Below are positions 19,421 to 29,010 of a DNA stretch of 64,000 nucleotides, piece after piece (positions within the stretch are counted from its first letter, which is position 1; each line of letters begins with the position of its first letter). A model generated the notes under the pieces. The model searched no databases. It was not told where the DNA came from and saw only the letters and a program-made list of their open reading frames with translations. This stretch comes from Corynebacterium bouchesdurhonense (GTDB lineage Bacteria > Actinomycetota > Actinomycetes > Mycobacteriales > Mycobacteriaceae). The translations under genes were made by a program, and so were the position numbers. The stretch covers positions 124,001-188,000 of the forward strand of contig NZ_LT546027.1 in NCBI RefSeq assembly GCF_900078305.2, written 5' to 3'.

Positions 19421-19894
19421 CTAGCCCAGGCGGGCGACGCGCTTGAGTTCGCTCTCGGAGATGCGGGCGTTCTCGGGCACGATGGCGAACACGCGGCGGC
19501 GCGAGCCGGTGTTTCGGGCCAGGTTGAACATGTTGCCGCGCAGTGCGAAGCAGAGGCCCGCGGCGAAGTCCACCACGCGCTTCGCATCCGCCGGGTCCAG
19601 GTCTGTCAGGTCCATGATCACGGCGTCGCCGTCGCGGAAGGGCTCGCCGATCTCCTTCGCATCGTTGTAGGAGCGCGGCGCGGTGGAGACGATCTCCGGC
19701 GTGAAGCTGGCGGGCGGGGCGTAGGAGGTGGCGCGCTGCGGGGCCGGCGCGTGGGTGCGCTCGGCGCGGGCGGGGGCCTCGACCGCGGCGGTCTCGCGCG
19801 GCTCGCGGTACTGCTGGTCGTCGTAGTAGGCGTCCTCGCCGTCGTCGTACGGGCCGAAGCCGAAAAATTCCTTCGCGCTGCCGATGAAAGACAT
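19421..19894 (-). CDS. sepF: Cell division protein SepF
   Basis: Membrane-tethering partner of FtsZ that replaces FtsA/ZipA in Actinobacteria. 157 aa: an amphipathic N-terminal membrane-targeting helix (MSFIGSAKEFFGFG), an acidic and Tyr-rich linker (DDGEDAYYDDQQYREP) with a Pro/Ala stretch, and the conserved C-terminal domain (about residues 75-150: GEPFRDGDAVIMDLTDLDPA, then DAKRVVDFAAGLCFALRGNM, ending ISESELKRVARLG). Located between the PLP-protein gene and the yggT homologue. Confidence 0.95.
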   Translation of the reverse strand: MSFIGSAKEFFGFGPYDDGEDAYYDDQQYREPRETAAVEAPARAERTHAPAPQRATSYAPPASFTPEIVSTAPRSYNDAKEIGEPFRDGDAVIMDLTDLDPADAKRVVDFAAGLCFALRGNMFNLARNTGSRRRVFAIVPENARISESELKRVARLG

Positions 19895-19942
19895 GGGGTG
19901 CTCCTCGCTGGAAATGCCGTGGGTGTAATTCGCCGTCCGGGG

Positions 19943-20638
19943 TCAGACTACGGGGCGGGGGCCGAACACCGCTGTTCCGACACGCACGATGTCCGAGCCG
20001 CACGCGATCGCCGTTTCGAAGTCCCCGGACATGCCCGCCGAGAACGCGAGCGGGCGGGAGAGGCGTTGGGAGTAGTCGTCGACAAGCAAACGCACCTCGC
20101 TAAACACACGCTGCGCATCAGCCCCCAGCGGGGGCACGACCATAATCCCGGCGAGCTCGAGGTGGGCCGCTTCTTCCACTTCGAGCACGAGCTTGTCGAC
20201 GTCCTCCCGCGCCGCGCCGCCCCGCGAAGTGTCGCCGTCGTACGACACCTGGATCAGGCACGGCAGCGTGGCCGAGGTGCGGTCGCCGCGCTCCAGGGCG
20301 AGCGCCACGCCGCGGTCGAGGCCGCGGGCCAGCTTGACCGAGTCCAGCGAGTGCACCTGCGCCGCCCAGCGCGCCACGGCGTTGGCCTTCTTGGTCTGGA
20401 TCTGGCCGATCATCGCGATGCCGCAACCGCGCAGCTGGGCGGCCTTCTCGCGGGCCTCCTGCTCGCGGTTCTCCCCCACCAAGTCCACGCCGAGATCCGC
20501 GAGCGCCTGCACGGCCTCTACGGGGTGGAACTTGCTCACCGGCAAAAGCGACACGCTCCCCTCCGGGCGGCCAGCGGCGCGTTCCGCCTCGCGGATGCGC
20601 CCGCGGACGGCCTCGAGGTTCTGGGCCAGCCGCTCCAT
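19943..20638 (-). CDS. YggS/PLPBP-family PLP-homeostasis protein
   Basis: 231-aa single-domain PLP-binding barrel of the alanine racemase N-domain fold, thought to buffer pyridoxal phosphate rather than act as an enzyme. The PLP lysine is in LPVSKFHPVEAVQALADLGV; other conserved pieces are FGENREQEA-like VGENREQEAREKAAQ, MIGQIQTKKANAV, and the phosphate-binding C-terminus GMSGDFETAIACGSDIVRVG followed by TAVFG. Its ATG directly abuts the stop of the upstream gene (TAGATG), so the pair is translationally coupled, a common yfiH-yggS arrangement in dcw clusters. Confidence 0.93.
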   Translation of the reverse strand: MERLAQNLEAVRGRIREAERAAGRPEGSVSLLPVSKFHPVEAVQALADLGVDLVGENREQEAREKAAQLRGCGIAMIGQIQTKKANAVARWAAQVHSLDSVKLARGLDRGVALALERGDRTSATLPCLIQVSYDGDTSRGGAAREDVDKLVLEVEEAAHLELAGIMVVPPLGADAQRVFSEVRLLVDDYSQRLSRPLAFSAGMSGDFETAIACGSDIVRVGTAVFGPRPVV

Positions 20639-21367
20639 CTACTTCGCCCCCGTCAACCAGATCACGCCCGCCTGGCGGCCGGTCACGCCGTCGCGGCGGT
20701 AGGAGAAGAAATCCGTGTCGGTGACGGTGTCGCGGGGGTCCGCGTCCACGTGGGTCACGCCGAGGCCGAGCAGCTGTCGCACCAGGCCCGCGCGGATGTC
20801 CAGGCCAGGGGTGCCCTTGCGGGTGGTGGTGCGCGAGCCGGGCAGGCGGCGCTCCACGTCCGCGGCCATGTCCGCCGGCACCTCGTAGGATTCGCCGGCG
20901 GCGGCCGGGCCCATCAGCACCTGGATGTTGCCGGGGGTGGCGCCGAGCCCAACCATCGCCTCGACGGTTTTTGCCACGATGCCGTTGCGCGCGCCGAGGC
21001 GGCCGGCGTGCGCGGCGGCCGCCACTCCCGCCGCGTGGTCCGCCAAGAGCACGGGCACGCAGTCCGCCACCAGCACGCACAGCGCAAGTCCCACCTCGCG
21101 GGTGACCACCGCGTCGGTGGCCTCCACGGGGGTGCGCTGCGGCCCCTCCACCACGGTGACGGTGTTGGTGTGCAGCTGCTCCATCCATACGAAGCGCTCC
21201 TGGTCCACGCCCACAACGCGGGCGAGGCGAGCACGGTTCGCGGCCACGCTCGCGGGGTCATCGCCCACGTGGCCGCCGAGGTTGAAGGAGCTGTACGGGG
21301 ACGACGAAACCCCGCCGGCACGGGAGGTGAACACCATGCGGACGGGGCGGTCGTTGAGATCTGCCAT
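20639..21367 (-). CDS. pgeF: YfiH/PgeF-family purine nucleoside / cell-wall-linked laccase-fold enzyme
   Basis: 242-aa member of the multicopper polyphenol oxidase (laccase-domain) superfamily now linked to adenosine phosphorolysis/deamination and peptidoglycan editing. The zinc/catalytic residues are visible in QLHTNTVTVVE, LCVLVADCVPVLLAD (Cys) and GVAAAAHAGRLGARN (His). The N-terminus MADLNDRPVRMVFTSRAGGV and FNLGGHVGDDP match the family. It lies between ftsZ (17 nt) and the yggS-type gene (0 nt) in the dcw transcription unit. Exact physiological substrate not readable from sequence. Confidence 0.88.
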   Translation of the reverse strand: MADLNDRPVRMVFTSRAGGVSSSPYSSFNLGGHVGDDPASVAANRARLARVVGVDQERFVWMEQLHTNTVTVVEGPQRTPVEATDAVVTREVGLALCVLVADCVPVLLADHAAGVAAAAHAGRLGARNGIVAKTVEAMVGLGATPGNIQVLMGPAAAGESYEVPADMAADVERRLPGSRTTTRKGTPGLDIRAGLVRQLLGLGVTHVDADPRDTVTDTDFFSYRRDGVTGRQAGVIWLTGAK

Positions 21368-21384
21368 GCACCCAGGCTAGCGGC

Positions 21385-22641
21385 TTAGCGCAGGAAGTCG
21401 GGCACGTCCACGTCGAAGTCGTCGTCGAAGCCGTGGTCGGTGCGGCTGGCCTCGCGCTCGGTGAAGAGGCCGGAGCGCTGCGGCGCCTCGTAGCGGTGGC
21501 GCGCCTGGTACTCCTCGGCGTGCTCCCCGGAGTCGCGGGGCTCGCGGCGATCGTCGAAAAGCGAGCCGCGCGTCTGCCCCGACTGCCCCGACCGCGCAGA
21601 CGGCGCGGGGGTAACCGACTCGGAGGCGGGTTCGACGCTGACGGCGGTGGAGCCGGACTTGGCGTCGGCGGCCTGCAGCTCCGGCAGCTTGTTCGCGTTC
21701 TCGTCGAAGCCGGTGGCGATGATGGTCACGCGCACCTCGTCGCCCAGGTTGTCGTCGATGATGGTGCCGAAGATGATGTTCGCGTCCTCGTCCGCCTTCT
21801 CGGAGACAATGGAGGCCGCGGTGTGCACCTCGTTGATGCCCAGGTCGGAGCCGCCGGCGATGGACAGCAGCACGCCTTTGGCGCCCTCCATCGTGGACTC
21901 GAGCAGCGGGGAATTGATGGCCTGCTCAGTAGCCGTCATCACGCGGTTCTCGCCGCGCGCGGAGCCCACGCCCATGAGCGCGGAGCCGGCGTCCGCCATC
22001 ACGGAGCGCACGTCGGCGAAGTCCACGTTGATCACGCCCGGGGTGGTGATGAGGTTGGTGATGCCCTGGACACCGTTGTGCAGCACCTCGTCGGCGGCGC
22101 GGAACGCGTCCATCATGGACAAGTCCGGGTCCCCGAGCTGCAGGAGGCGGTCGTTGGGGATGACGATGACGGTGTCGCAGACCTCCTTGAGGTTCGCGAT
22201 GCCCTCGAGCGCCTGGCGGGTGCGGCGCTTGCCCTCGAACGTGAACGGGCGGGTGACCACGCCGATGGTCAGCGCGCCCATCTTCTTGGCGATGCCGGCC
22301 ACCACCGGGGCAGCGCCGGTGCCGGTGCCGCCGCCCTCGCCGGCGGTGACGAACACCATGTCGGAGCCCTTCAGGGATTCCTCGATCTCCTGCTTGTGGT
22401 CCTCGGCGCTGGTGCGGCCAACCTCGGGGTTCGCGCCCGCGCCGAGGCCGCGGGTGGCCTCGCGGCCGATGTCGAGCTTGGTGTCCGCGTCAGTGAACAG
22501 GAGCGCCTGCGAGTCGGTGTTGATGGCGACGAACTCGACGCCCTTCAGTCCCTCCTCGATCATGCGGTTGACAGCGTTGACGCCGCCGCCACCGACACCG
22601 ACAACGCGGATCATGGCGAGGTAGTTTGCGGGAGAGGTCAT
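21385..22641 (-). CDS. ftsZ: Cell division GTPase FtsZ
   Basis: Tubulin homologue that forms the Z-ring, 418 aa. Nucleotide-binding N-domain: [21 protein letters not shown], tubulin signature [16 protein letters not shown], and the Ala/Thr-rich T7 loop region ([15 protein letters not shown]). A C-terminal variable linker (about 320-400, Ser/Pro/Arg-rich) ends in the conserved peptide [13 protein letters not shown], which docks SepF. Its own 147-nt upstream region carries a dyad shared with the ftsW promoter (22741-22763) and two GACAC words (22700-22704, and 22733-22737 on the other strand) resembling WhiA/WhcD recognition sequence. Confidence 0.98.
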   Translation of the reverse strand: MTSPANYLAMIRVVGVGGGGVNAVNRMIEEGLKGVEFVAINTDSQALLFTDADTKLDIGREATRGLGAGANPEVGRTSAEDHKQEIEESLKGSDMVFVTAGEGGGTGTGAAPVVAGIAKKMGALTIGVVTRPFTFEGKRRTRQALEGIANLKEVCDTVIVIPNDRLLQLGDPDLSMMDAFRAADEVLHNGVQGITNLITTPGVINVDFADVRSVMADAGSALMGVGSARGENRVMTATEQAINSPLLESTMEGAKGVLLSIAGGSDLGINEVHTAASIVSEKADEDANIIFGTIIDDNLGDEVRVTIIATGFDENANKLPELQAADAKSGSTAVSVEPASESVTPAPSARSGQSGQTRGSLFDDRREPRDSGEHAEEYQARHRYEAPQRSGLFTEREASRTDHGFDDDFDVDVPDFLR

Positions 22642-22740
22642 GAGGGGATGCTCGCCTTTCAGGGTTCAAGGAACGTGTGTGGTTGCTCCAATAATCGGGG
22701 ACACGGCGAGAAATTTCGTGTTCTCGGCCGGCGTGTCTCG

Positions 22741-22763
22741 ACCCTAAACCTCTACTTTAGGGT
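22741..22763 (-). promoter_or_regulatory. Inverted repeat in the ftsZ promoter region, shared with ftsW
   Basis: ACCCTAAA (22741-22748) and TTTAGGGT (22756-22763) form a perfect 8-bp dyad around CCTCTAC. The 14-mer CTAAACCTCTACTT inside it recurs exactly 41 nt upstream of ftsW (27588-27601). Candidate shared operator or promoter element, about 100 nt upstream of the ftsZ start. Confidence 0.45.
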
Positions 22764-22788
22764 TGTGACCTGGGCTTTTGTCCCCGCC

Positions 22789-23439
22789 TCAGCGCGACGT
22801 GACCAGGTGCGGGTTGGAGACGTTGAACTCCCGGCCGTCCATCTGCAGCACCGTCTCCAGCGCCAGCGCCTTGTTCTCGTTGTCCTCAGGCGCGCCCCAC
22901 ACCACGGTGCGCCCGTCCTCCGTACGCAGCTGGTAGGTGTACTTGCCCACCTCCACGGAGGAGATCTGCCCGCGGGAGCTATTGCTTATCGACGCCGCCA
23001 CCGCCACCGCCCCCCGCAGCGCCTCCTGGTCCCCCACCTCGGCGCCCACCAGCTCCACCGCGTCCGCTGGCGGCTCCGCCACCAAAAAGTCCTTGCCGTC
23101 GCTGTCGATGAGGTGCGTCCCGTCCGGCTGGGTGATGTAGGCCACCGCCGTATGCTCTTCCACCAAGACATCGACGTGGCTGGGCCAGTCCCGCTTCACG
23201 GTCACGGACTTCACCCACGGGTCCCCGGCCACCTGCTCGGCCGCCCGGCGCACGTCCACCCGGCCCATCGGCGTGCCCGGCTCGATGCCGCTCAGCTCCT
23301 CCACGCGTCGGGTGTCCAGCGCACGGTTGCCCTCCACCTCGATGCCGCTGACGGGCATGACCGGCGTGAACGGCACCGCGGCGGCCAGTCCCGCGAGGAC
23401 AACCACCGAGGCCGCGACGCCCGCAGCCTTGCGCCGCAC
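22789..23439 (-). CDS. ftsQ: Cell division protein FtsQ
   Basis: Bitopic divisome protein linking FtsL to FtsI/FtsW. 216 aa: short cytoplasmic start MRRKAAGV, one membrane segment (AASVVVLAGLAAAVPFTPV), a POTRA domain (VSGIEVEGNRALDTRRVEEL, then GRVDVRRAAEQVAGDPWVKS), and the FtsQ domain (VDVLVEEHTAVAYIT, ending NVSNPHLVTSR). GTG start overlaps the murC stop (TAGTG), so translation is coupled. The cytoplasmic N-terminus is very short compared with other FtsQ proteins. Confidence 0.94.
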   Translation of the reverse strand: MRRKAAGVAASVVVLAGLAAAVPFTPVMPVSGIEVEGNRALDTRRVEELSGIEPGTPMGRVDVRRAAEQVAGDPWVKSVTVKRDWPSHVDVLVEEHTAVAYITQPDGTHLIDSDGKDFLVAEPPADAVELVGAEVGDQEALRGAVAVAASISNSSRGQISSVEVGKYTYQLRTEDGRTVVWGAPEDNENKALALETVLQMDGREFNVSNPHLVTSR

Positions 23440-24896
23440 TACTGCGCCTCCGCAAGCACGGCAAGGATCTCGTCCGCCAAGAGCGTCACGCTGCCCGCGC
23501 CCATGGTGAACACCATGTCGCCGGGGCGGGTGAGCGCCGCGACGGCCTGAGGCGCGGCGGAGAAGTCCGGCTCCAGGCGTACTTCGGTGCCGCCGGCAAT
23601 TCGCTCGGTGATCAGGCGGGAGGTCACGCCCTCCACGGGCGCCTCGCGGGCGCCGTAGATATCCAGCACAACGCAGGCGTCGGCAAGCGAAAGCGCGTCA
23701 GCGAACTCGGCCGCGAACTCCTGCGTGCGGGAGTACAGGTGCGGCTGAAAGCACACCACCACGCGCGCGCCGCCGCCTTCCGACGCCACCTTCTCACGCG
23801 CCGCCCGCAGCACCGCCGCCACCTCGGTGGGGTGGTGCGCGTAGTCGTCGTACACGCGGGCGCCCGCGTACGGCCCGCCGGCCACCTCGCCCTTGAGCTC
23901 GAAGCGGCGGCGCACGCCCGTGAAGTCGCGCAGGCCCGCGGCCAGGCGCTCCGGGTCCGCCCCTGCCAGTGCGCCCGCGAGCAGGGCAGCCGCGGAGTTG
24001 AGCACCATGTGCCGGCCCGGGATGGTCAGCGTGTACTCCACGCTGCCGCGGCCCGGCAGATCCACCCGGATCGGGTTCTCTGCCGTGACCACCGCCCCGG
24101 CGGGGATGTCGGCGTGGCGCGCCGCCGCCTCAGCGGTGCCGTAGCCGAGTACCCGCACGCCGCGAGCGAGGGCGCGGCGGCCGCACTCGGCGGCGTTGTC
24201 GTCGTCCAGGCAAACCACCAAGTGGCCGGTGTCGGTGACGCGGTCGGCGAAGTCGTCGAAGACCTGGAAGTACGCCTCCCGGGAGCCGAAGTAGTCCAGG
24301 TGATCCGGCTCGATGTTGGTTACCACCGCCACGTCCGGCTTGTAGCGCAAAAGCGATGCGTCCGATTCGTCGGCCTCGGCCACGAAGACGCTCCCCGCGC
24401 CGTGGTGGGCGTTGGTGCCCGCGCGGTTGAGCTGCCCGCCGATGGCGAATGACGGGTCCGCCCCCGCCGCCTGCAGCGCCACCACCGCCATGGAGGTGGT
24501 GGACGTCTTGCCGTGTGTGCCAGCGAGCAACACCTGGGTGTAGCCCTCCATCAGCTCGGCGAGGAGGTCGGAGCGGCGGATCACCGGGATGCCCTCGGCG
24601 GCGGCGCGCACCAGCTCGGGGTTGTCCTTGGGGATGGCCGCGAAGCTGGTCACCACCACCGTGGGCAGCTCGCCCGCAAGTTCGAGGTTCTCCGGCGCGT
24701 GGCCCACCGCCACGGTGGCGCCCTGGCTGCGCAGCGCCCGCACCGGGCGCGAATCCTTCACGTCCGATCCGGTGACCACGCTGCCGCGGTCCAGCAGGAT
24801 GTGGGCCACGCCCGACATGCCCGCGCCGCCGATGCCGATGAGGTGGACGCGCGAGAGGTCCACGGTGCCGGTATTCACTGCCACAGCCACTGCCAT
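23439..24896 (-). CDS. murC: UDP-N-acetylmuramate--L-alanine ligase
   Basis: ATP-dependent ligase adding the first amino acid (L-Ala) of the peptidoglycan stem. 485 aa with three Mur ligase domains: N-domain [20 protein letters not shown]; central ATPase domain [18 protein letters not shown] and [11 protein letters not shown]-domain [20 protein letters not shown] and [15 protein letters not shown]. All hallmark MurC motifs are intact. It sits between murG (10 nt) and ftsQ (1-nt overlap). A copy of the GCTTNYCGACG word lies inside at 23678-23688. Confidence 0.97.
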   Translation of the reverse strand: MAVAVAVNTGTVDLSRVHLIGIGGAGMSGVAHILLDRGSVVTGSDVKDSRPVRALRSQGATVAVGHAPENLELAGELPTVVVTSFAAIPKDNPELVRAAAEGIPVIRRSDLLAELMEGYTQVLLAGTHGKTSTTSMAVVALQAAGADPSFAIGGQLNRAGTNAHHGAGSVFVAEADESDASLLRYKPDVAVVTNIEPDHLDYFGSREAYFQVFDDFADRVTDTGHLVVCLDDDNAAECGRRALARGVRVLGYGTAEAAARHADIPAGAVVTAENPIRVDLPGRGSVEYTLTIPGRHMVLNSAAALLAGALAGADPERLAAGLRDFTGVRRRFELKGEVAGGPYAGARVYDDYAHHPTEVAAVLRAAREKVASEGGGARVVVCFQPHLYSRTQEFAAEFADALSLADACVVLDIYGAREAPVEGVTSRLITERIAGGTEVRLEPDFSAAPQAVAALTRPGDMVFTMGAGSVTLLADEILAVLAEAQ

Positions 24897-24906
24897 TGTC
24901 TCCTTC

Positions 24907-26004
24907 TCACAAACGGGGCTTCACGCCGCCGGCGCGGGCGATGCGCGCGGCGAGCTCCTCGGCGACGTTGCCCGCGCCGGAGCGCTCGAGCGCGCTGCGC
25001 ATCTGCGCGCGGCGTTCGTCGTCGCCCAGGATGCCCGCCACGGCGGTATAGAGCGTGTCGGGGGTCAGCGCCGCGTCGTCGATGCGCAGCGCGGCGCCGG
25101 TGGAAACCAGGTGGGCGGAGTTCAGGCCCTGCTCACCGTTGCCGTGCGGCAGGGGCACGTAGATGGCCGGCAGGCCGGCGGCGGAGTTCTCCGCAACGGT
25201 CATCGCGCCGGAACGGCACACCACCAGGTCTGCAACCGCGTAGGCGGCCTCCATGTCGTCGATGTAGGGCAGGGCGGTGTAGCCCTCGTGGGGCGCAGGG
25301 GCGTCGTTCTTTCTGCCGTAGGCGTGCAACACCTGGTAGCCGTCCGCGGTGAGGCGCTCCACCGCCCCGGCGAGGGCCTCGTTGATCCGTACCGCGCCCT
25401 GCGAGCCGCCGGTGACCAGCAGCGTCTTCCGGTTCTCGTCCAGGTTCCAGGTGCGCCGGCCGCGCTCGGCCTTCACCCCGTCCGGGTCCACGCCCACGCC
25501 CGGGCGCACGGGGATGCCCACCACGTCGCCGCGCATTCCGGAGTTGGCCACCGCGTTGAAGCCGGCGCCGCCGAGCTGCACGCCCAGCTTGTTGGCCATG
25601 CCGGCCAGCGCGTTCGTCTCGAGCACGAAGAACGGCAGGCCCATCGTGGCCGCAGCCAGGTAGGCCGAGGCGGCCACGTAGCCGCCGGTGCCGAACACGG
25701 CCTGGGCCCCCGTCTCCTTCAGCACCCGGCGGGTCTGGCGCACCGAGCGCGTCAGCTTCACGGGCACACCCGGAAGGAGCCAGGGCTTGCGACGCGGGAT
25801 GGGCACCGGGTCGATCAGGCGCAGCTCGAAGCCGCGGGCGGGCACAATGGATGTTTCCAAGCCCCGCTCGGTACCGAGGGCGACCACGTTGGCGCCGTAC
25901 GAGTCGCGCAGGACCTCGCCGACCGCGAGCGCCGGCTCGATGTGGCCGGCGGTGCCGCCGCCGGCCACCACCACGCTCAGCGTCTTCTCGGTCATGTCTT
26001 GCAT
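24907..26004 (-). CDS. murG: UDP-GlcNAc : undecaprenyl-PP-MurNAc-pentapeptide GlcNAc transferase (lipid II synthase)
   Basis: GT-B glycosyltransferase (GT28) on the inner membrane face that turns lipid I into lipid II. 365 aa; N-terminal G-loop [20 protein letters not shown], second loop [14 protein letters not shown], and donor-site motifs [16 protein letters not shown] and [20 protein letters not shown] followed by [10 protein letters not shown]. Start ATG 26004 has AGGTAGGG 5 nt upstream; an ATG three codons later would be poorly spaced. Between ftsW (22 nt) and murC (10 nt). Confidence 0.96.
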   Translation of the reverse strand: MQDMTEKTLSVVVAGGGTAGHIEPALAVGEVLRDSYGANVVALGTERGLETSIVPARGFELRLIDPVPIPRRKPWLLPGVPVKLTRSVRQTRRVLKETGAQAVFGTGGYVAASAYLAAATMGLPFFVLETNALAGMANKLGVQLGGAGFNAVANSGMRGDVVGIPVRPGVGVDPDGVKAERGRRTWNLDENRKTLLVTGGSQGAVRINEALAGAVERLTADGYQVLHAYGRKNDAPAPHEGYTALPYIDDMEAAYAVADLVVCRSGAMTVAENSAAGLPAIYVPLPHGNGEQGLNSAHLVSTGAALRIDDAALTPDTLYTAVAGILGDDERRAQMRSALERSGAGNVAEELAARIARAGGVKPRL

Positions 26005-26026
26005 TGCGCCCTACCTCTATATCCGT

Positions 26027-27547
26027 CTACATCCGTCGTGCGTTCGCGCGCCGGCGCGTCTCATCGTATCGCGGCGCCGCCGAGCGCTGAACGGGCGCGC
26101 GGCCGCCCGTGACCGGGGTGCCGAAGCGGGCCTGGCGCTGCGCCGCGGTCACGGTGCGCGCCGGGCGAGCGCCGCGGGCGCCGCGGGCGCCGCGGGCACC
26201 GCGCGGCGCGGCGGACGCGCCGCGCAGCTGGGAAAGCGGGCGCGGCTCCGGGATCAGCAGCATGCGGTCGAAGGCGGGACGGCCGTGGTTCTGCATGTCC
26301 GAGATCGCGTCCGGCTCGTGACGCGCCACGGAGGCCAGCACGCCCATACCGGCGAGGGTGATGATGGCGGAGGTGCCGCCGGCGGAGAGCATCGGCAGCT
26401 GGATGCCCGTCACCGGAAGTAGGCCCACCACGTAGCCGATGTTGATGAAAGCCTGGGAGACCACGCCGGCGGTCAGCGCCGCGGCCATCAGCGACTGGAA
26501 CTGGGTCTGCGCCCGGCGCGCCACCCGCAGGCCGAAGAATCCGAGGAGGGCGAACAGGGTGATCACCAGCGCGCCGCCCCACAGCCCGAGTTCCTCGCCG
26601 ATCACCGCGAAGATGAAGTCGTTGCGGGCCTCCGGCAGGTAGAACCATTTGGCGCGGGACTGTCCGAGGCCGACGCCGAACAGGGAGCCGTCGGCAAGCG
26701 AAAGAAAGCCCTGGTGCGACTGGAAGGCCACGCCGCGGGTGTCCTCGAAGTGGCCGCGCAGGGCATCGAAGTAGACGTGGAAGCGGTTAGAGCGGAAGCC
26801 GCCCGAGAAGAACGCGACCGCCATGACTAGCAGGCCGGCCCCGGCGAGCGCGCCGATGGTCTTCCACGTCACGCCCGCGAACAGGAGGATGAAGCCGACA
26901 ACGATGGCGAAGGACATGGCCATGCCCAGGTCCCCCTGCATGGCGATGAGGAAGACGCAGAGCGTGGCCACGCTAAGGAAGAGCGGGAAGCCGTTGTTGG
27001 CGCGGAACAGCGCTCGCGGGTCACGGCCGGCGAGCACCTGCGCGCCCCAGATAGCGATGGAGATGCGGGCGACCTCGGAGGGCTGCAGGCGCAGCGGCCC
27101 CGCCACGATCCAGGACTGGGAGCCGACCTCCTCTCGGCCGGTGCCCACGCCCGGGATCAGCACCGCAATGAGCAGCAGGATGGCGACGATCATGATCGCC
27201 CCGGAGAAGCGCCGCAGCCTCTCCGGGTGCGTGCGCAGCGCCACCCAGAACATGAACAGGCCGCCGAGCACCATGACGGTCTGGCGCAGGGCCTGGGACC
27301 ACACGGAGGCGGAGTCGGCGAAGGAGGTGGCCATGGAGGAGCTTAAGACCATCACCACGCCCAGGCCGGCGAGGATGAGCACCACGGTGCGGATCACCGC
27401 GTAATCCAGCTGCGGCCTCGCCTCCATGGCGGCGTGGGCTTTGCGGGAGAAGCGGGCGAGGCCCGACTCCGGCGTGCGCGGGCGCTGCGCCCCGCGGGAA
27501 GGGGCGGGTGCGGGGCGGGTGGCGTGGCGGGTGCCGCGGACCGTCAT
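26027..27547 (-). CDS. ftsW: SEDS peptidoglycan glycosyltransferase FtsW
   Basis: Polytopic SEDS-family glycan polymerase working with FtsI at the septum. 506 aa with about ten membrane segments between residues 50 and 420. Family motifs: GREEVGSQSWIVAGPLRLQP followed by SEVARISIAI, the SPFGVG-like region as SLFGVGLGQSRAKWFYLPEA, NDFIFAVIGEELGLWG, and GIQLPMLSAGGTSAI. Both cytoplasmic ends are long and basic; the C-terminus has tandem Arg-Gly-Ala repeats (RGARGARGARGARPAR) of unknown meaning. Its own upstream gap (27548-27612) contains a dyad shared with ftsZ. Confidence 0.95.
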   Translation of the reverse strand: MTVRGTRHATRPAPAPSRGAQRPRTPESGLARFSRKAHAAMEARPQLDYAVIRTVVLILAGLGVVMVLSSSMATSFADSASVWSQALRQTVMVLGGLFMFWVALRTHPERLRRFSGAIMIVAILLLIAVLIPGVGTGREEVGSQSWIVAGPLRLQPSEVARISIAIWGAQVLAGRDPRALFRANNGFPLFLSVATLCVFLIAMQGDLGMAMSFAIVVGFILLFAGVTWKTIGALAGAGLLVMAVAFFSGGFRSNRFHVYFDALRGHFEDTRGVAFQSHQGFLSLADGSLFGVGLGQSRAKWFYLPEARNDFIFAVIGEELGLWGGALVITLFALLGFFGLRVARRAQTQFQSLMAAALTAGVVSQAFINIGYVVGLLPVTGIQLPMLSAGGTSAIITLAGMGVLASVARHEPDAISDMQNHGRPAFDRMLLIPEPRPLSQLRGASAAPRGARGARGARGARPARTVTAAQRQARFGTPVTGGRAPVQRSAAPRYDETRRRANARRM

Positions 27548-27587
27548 GAGTGCGTCGTGCCCTTTCGCTCTGATTCGCTCGGACTGT

Positions 27588-27607
27588 CTAAACCTCTACT
27601 TGAGGTT
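27588..27607 (-). promoter_or_regulatory. Dyad element upstream of ftsW, shared 14-mer with ftsZ promoter
   Basis: AACCTC (27591-27596) and GAGGTT (27602-27607) form a dyad around TACTT. The 14-mer CTAAACCTCTACTT (27588-27601) is identical to 22744-22757 upstream of ftsZ. It starts 41 nt before the ftsW ATG in the only sizeable gap of this part of the dcw cluster, so it may be an internal promoter or operator. Confidence 0.45.
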
Positions 27608-27612
27608 ACTCC

Positions 27613-29010
27613 TTAGGAGTGTCGCACTGCCGCGGCGGCGAACGCGTTGCCACGCGCAGACATTCCCGGAAACATATCCAGGCTCGCCGCCGCGGGGGCG
27701 AGCAGCACCGTGTCGCCGGGCTGCGCCTGGCTGGCCGCGAAGTCCACCACCTCGGCCATCGCGCGCTCGGGGTCGGTGGCGTCGGAGACGAACAGGGGCA
27801 CGTGCGGAGCCAGCTTTTCGACGGCCCCCCTGAGCACCCCCCTGTCCACCCCCAACAGCGCCACGGCGCGGAACTGGGCCGCGTGGGCGGCCACGAGCTC
27901 CTCCACCGCCGCGCCCTTGAGCTGGCCGCCGGCGATCCACACCACTGTGCCCGCGCCGGTGAGCGCGGAATCCGCCGCGTGCGGGTTGGTGGCCTTGGAG
28001 TTGTCCACCCAATCCACCCCGCCGCTGGAGTGGACCACCGCACCCCGGTGGCCCTCCACGCGGTACGCCTGAAGCGCCGCCTGAATGTGGTGGGGCTGGG
28101 CGCCCTGGGTCAACGCCACCGCGGATGCCGCCAGCGCATCGAGGACGCCGGCCGCCCCCGCCGGCTCGATGCCCTCGGCCGAAGCGAGGTCGCGCGGCTC
28201 GCCGCCGAGGTTGGCCACCAGGCGCCCGCCGGCCACGCCCACCTGGCCCGGTCCGGGCTCGGCGAGGGTGAAGCCCACGATGTCGTCGCGGCCGGTGCGC
28301 GCAACGAGCTCGCGCACGTGCGCGTCGTCCACACCGGCAACCGCGTGGGTTGCGGTGAGCACGCGCGCCTTGGCGGCAGCGTAGTGAGCGAAGGATCCGT
28401 GCCAGTCCAGGTGGTCGTCGGCGAGGTTGAGCAGCACGCCGGCATCAGGAGTGAGCTGGTCGGACCAGAAGAGCTGGAAGCTGGACAGCTCGGCCACCAG
28501 CACGTCGATGCGCTCGGCGGCGGTGAGCGCGTCGGCCACCGCCACGCCGATGTTGCCGCAGGCGCGGGCTCGCTTGCCGGTGTCCGCGCCGAGCTGCGCC
28601 ATCATGGCGGCGAGCATCCCGGTGGTGGTGGTCTTGCCGTTCGTGCCCGTGACCACCAGCCACTGCCGAGGCGGGCCGAACACGCCGGCCCGGTCGAGGC
28701 GGTAGCAGGCCTCCACGTCGCCGAGGACGGGAAGTGAGGCAAAGGAGGCGTCGACAAGCAAAGGCGAATTCGGCCGCCATCCGGGCGAGGTCACTACCGC
28801 CCCCACCTCGCCGAAGTGGGCGCGAGCCTCGGCTGTGGAGACGGCGCGGTGGCCGGCGGCCGCGGCGCGTGCGCGGCCGGGGTCCCTGTCGTCTGCAACC
28901 AGCACGGCCACGCCGATGTCGCGCAGCAGGTTGGCCATGCCGATGCCGGACACGCCCGCGCCGGCGACGATCACGCCGCCGCGGAGCTCCGGAGGAACCC
29001 CGGGCCTCAC
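27613..29010 (-). CDS. murD: UDP-N-acetylmuramoylalanine--D-glutamate ligase
   Basis: Adds D-Glu to UDP-MurNAc-L-Ala. About 465 aa, three domains: Rossmann-like N-domain [20 protein letters not shown], ATPase centre [20 protein letters not shown] with ELSSFQLF and [11 protein letters not shown], and C-domain [46 protein letters not shown]. The start chosen is GTG 29010, overlapping the mraY stop (GTGA); an in-frame ATG at 29037 would overlap mraY by 31 nt. The N-domain contains LLVDAS, encoded by TTGCTTGTCGACGCC, one instance of the recurrent 11-mer. Confidence 0.95.
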   Translation of the reverse strand: MRPGVPPELRGGVIVAGAGVSGIGMANLLRDIGVAVLVADDRDPGRARAAAAGHRAVSTAEARAHFGEVGAVVTSPGWRPNSPLLVDASFASLPVLGDVEACYRLDRAGVFGPPRQWLVVTGTNGKTTTTGMLAAMMAQLGADTGKRARACGNIGVAVADALTAAERIDVLVAELSSFQLFWSDQLTPDAGVLLNLADDHLDWHGSFAHYAAAKARVLTATHAVAGVDDAHVRELVARTGRDDIVGFTLAEPGPGQVGVAGGRLVANLGGEPRDLASAEGIEPAGAAGVLDALAASAVALTQGAQPHHIQAALQAYRVEGHRGAVVHSSGGVDWVDNSKATNPHAADSALTGAGTVVWIAGGQLKGAAVEELVAAHAAQFRAVALLGVDRGVLRGAVEKLAPHVPLFVSDATDPERAMAEVVDFAASQAQPGDTVLLAPAAASLDMFPGMSARGNAFAAAAVRHS

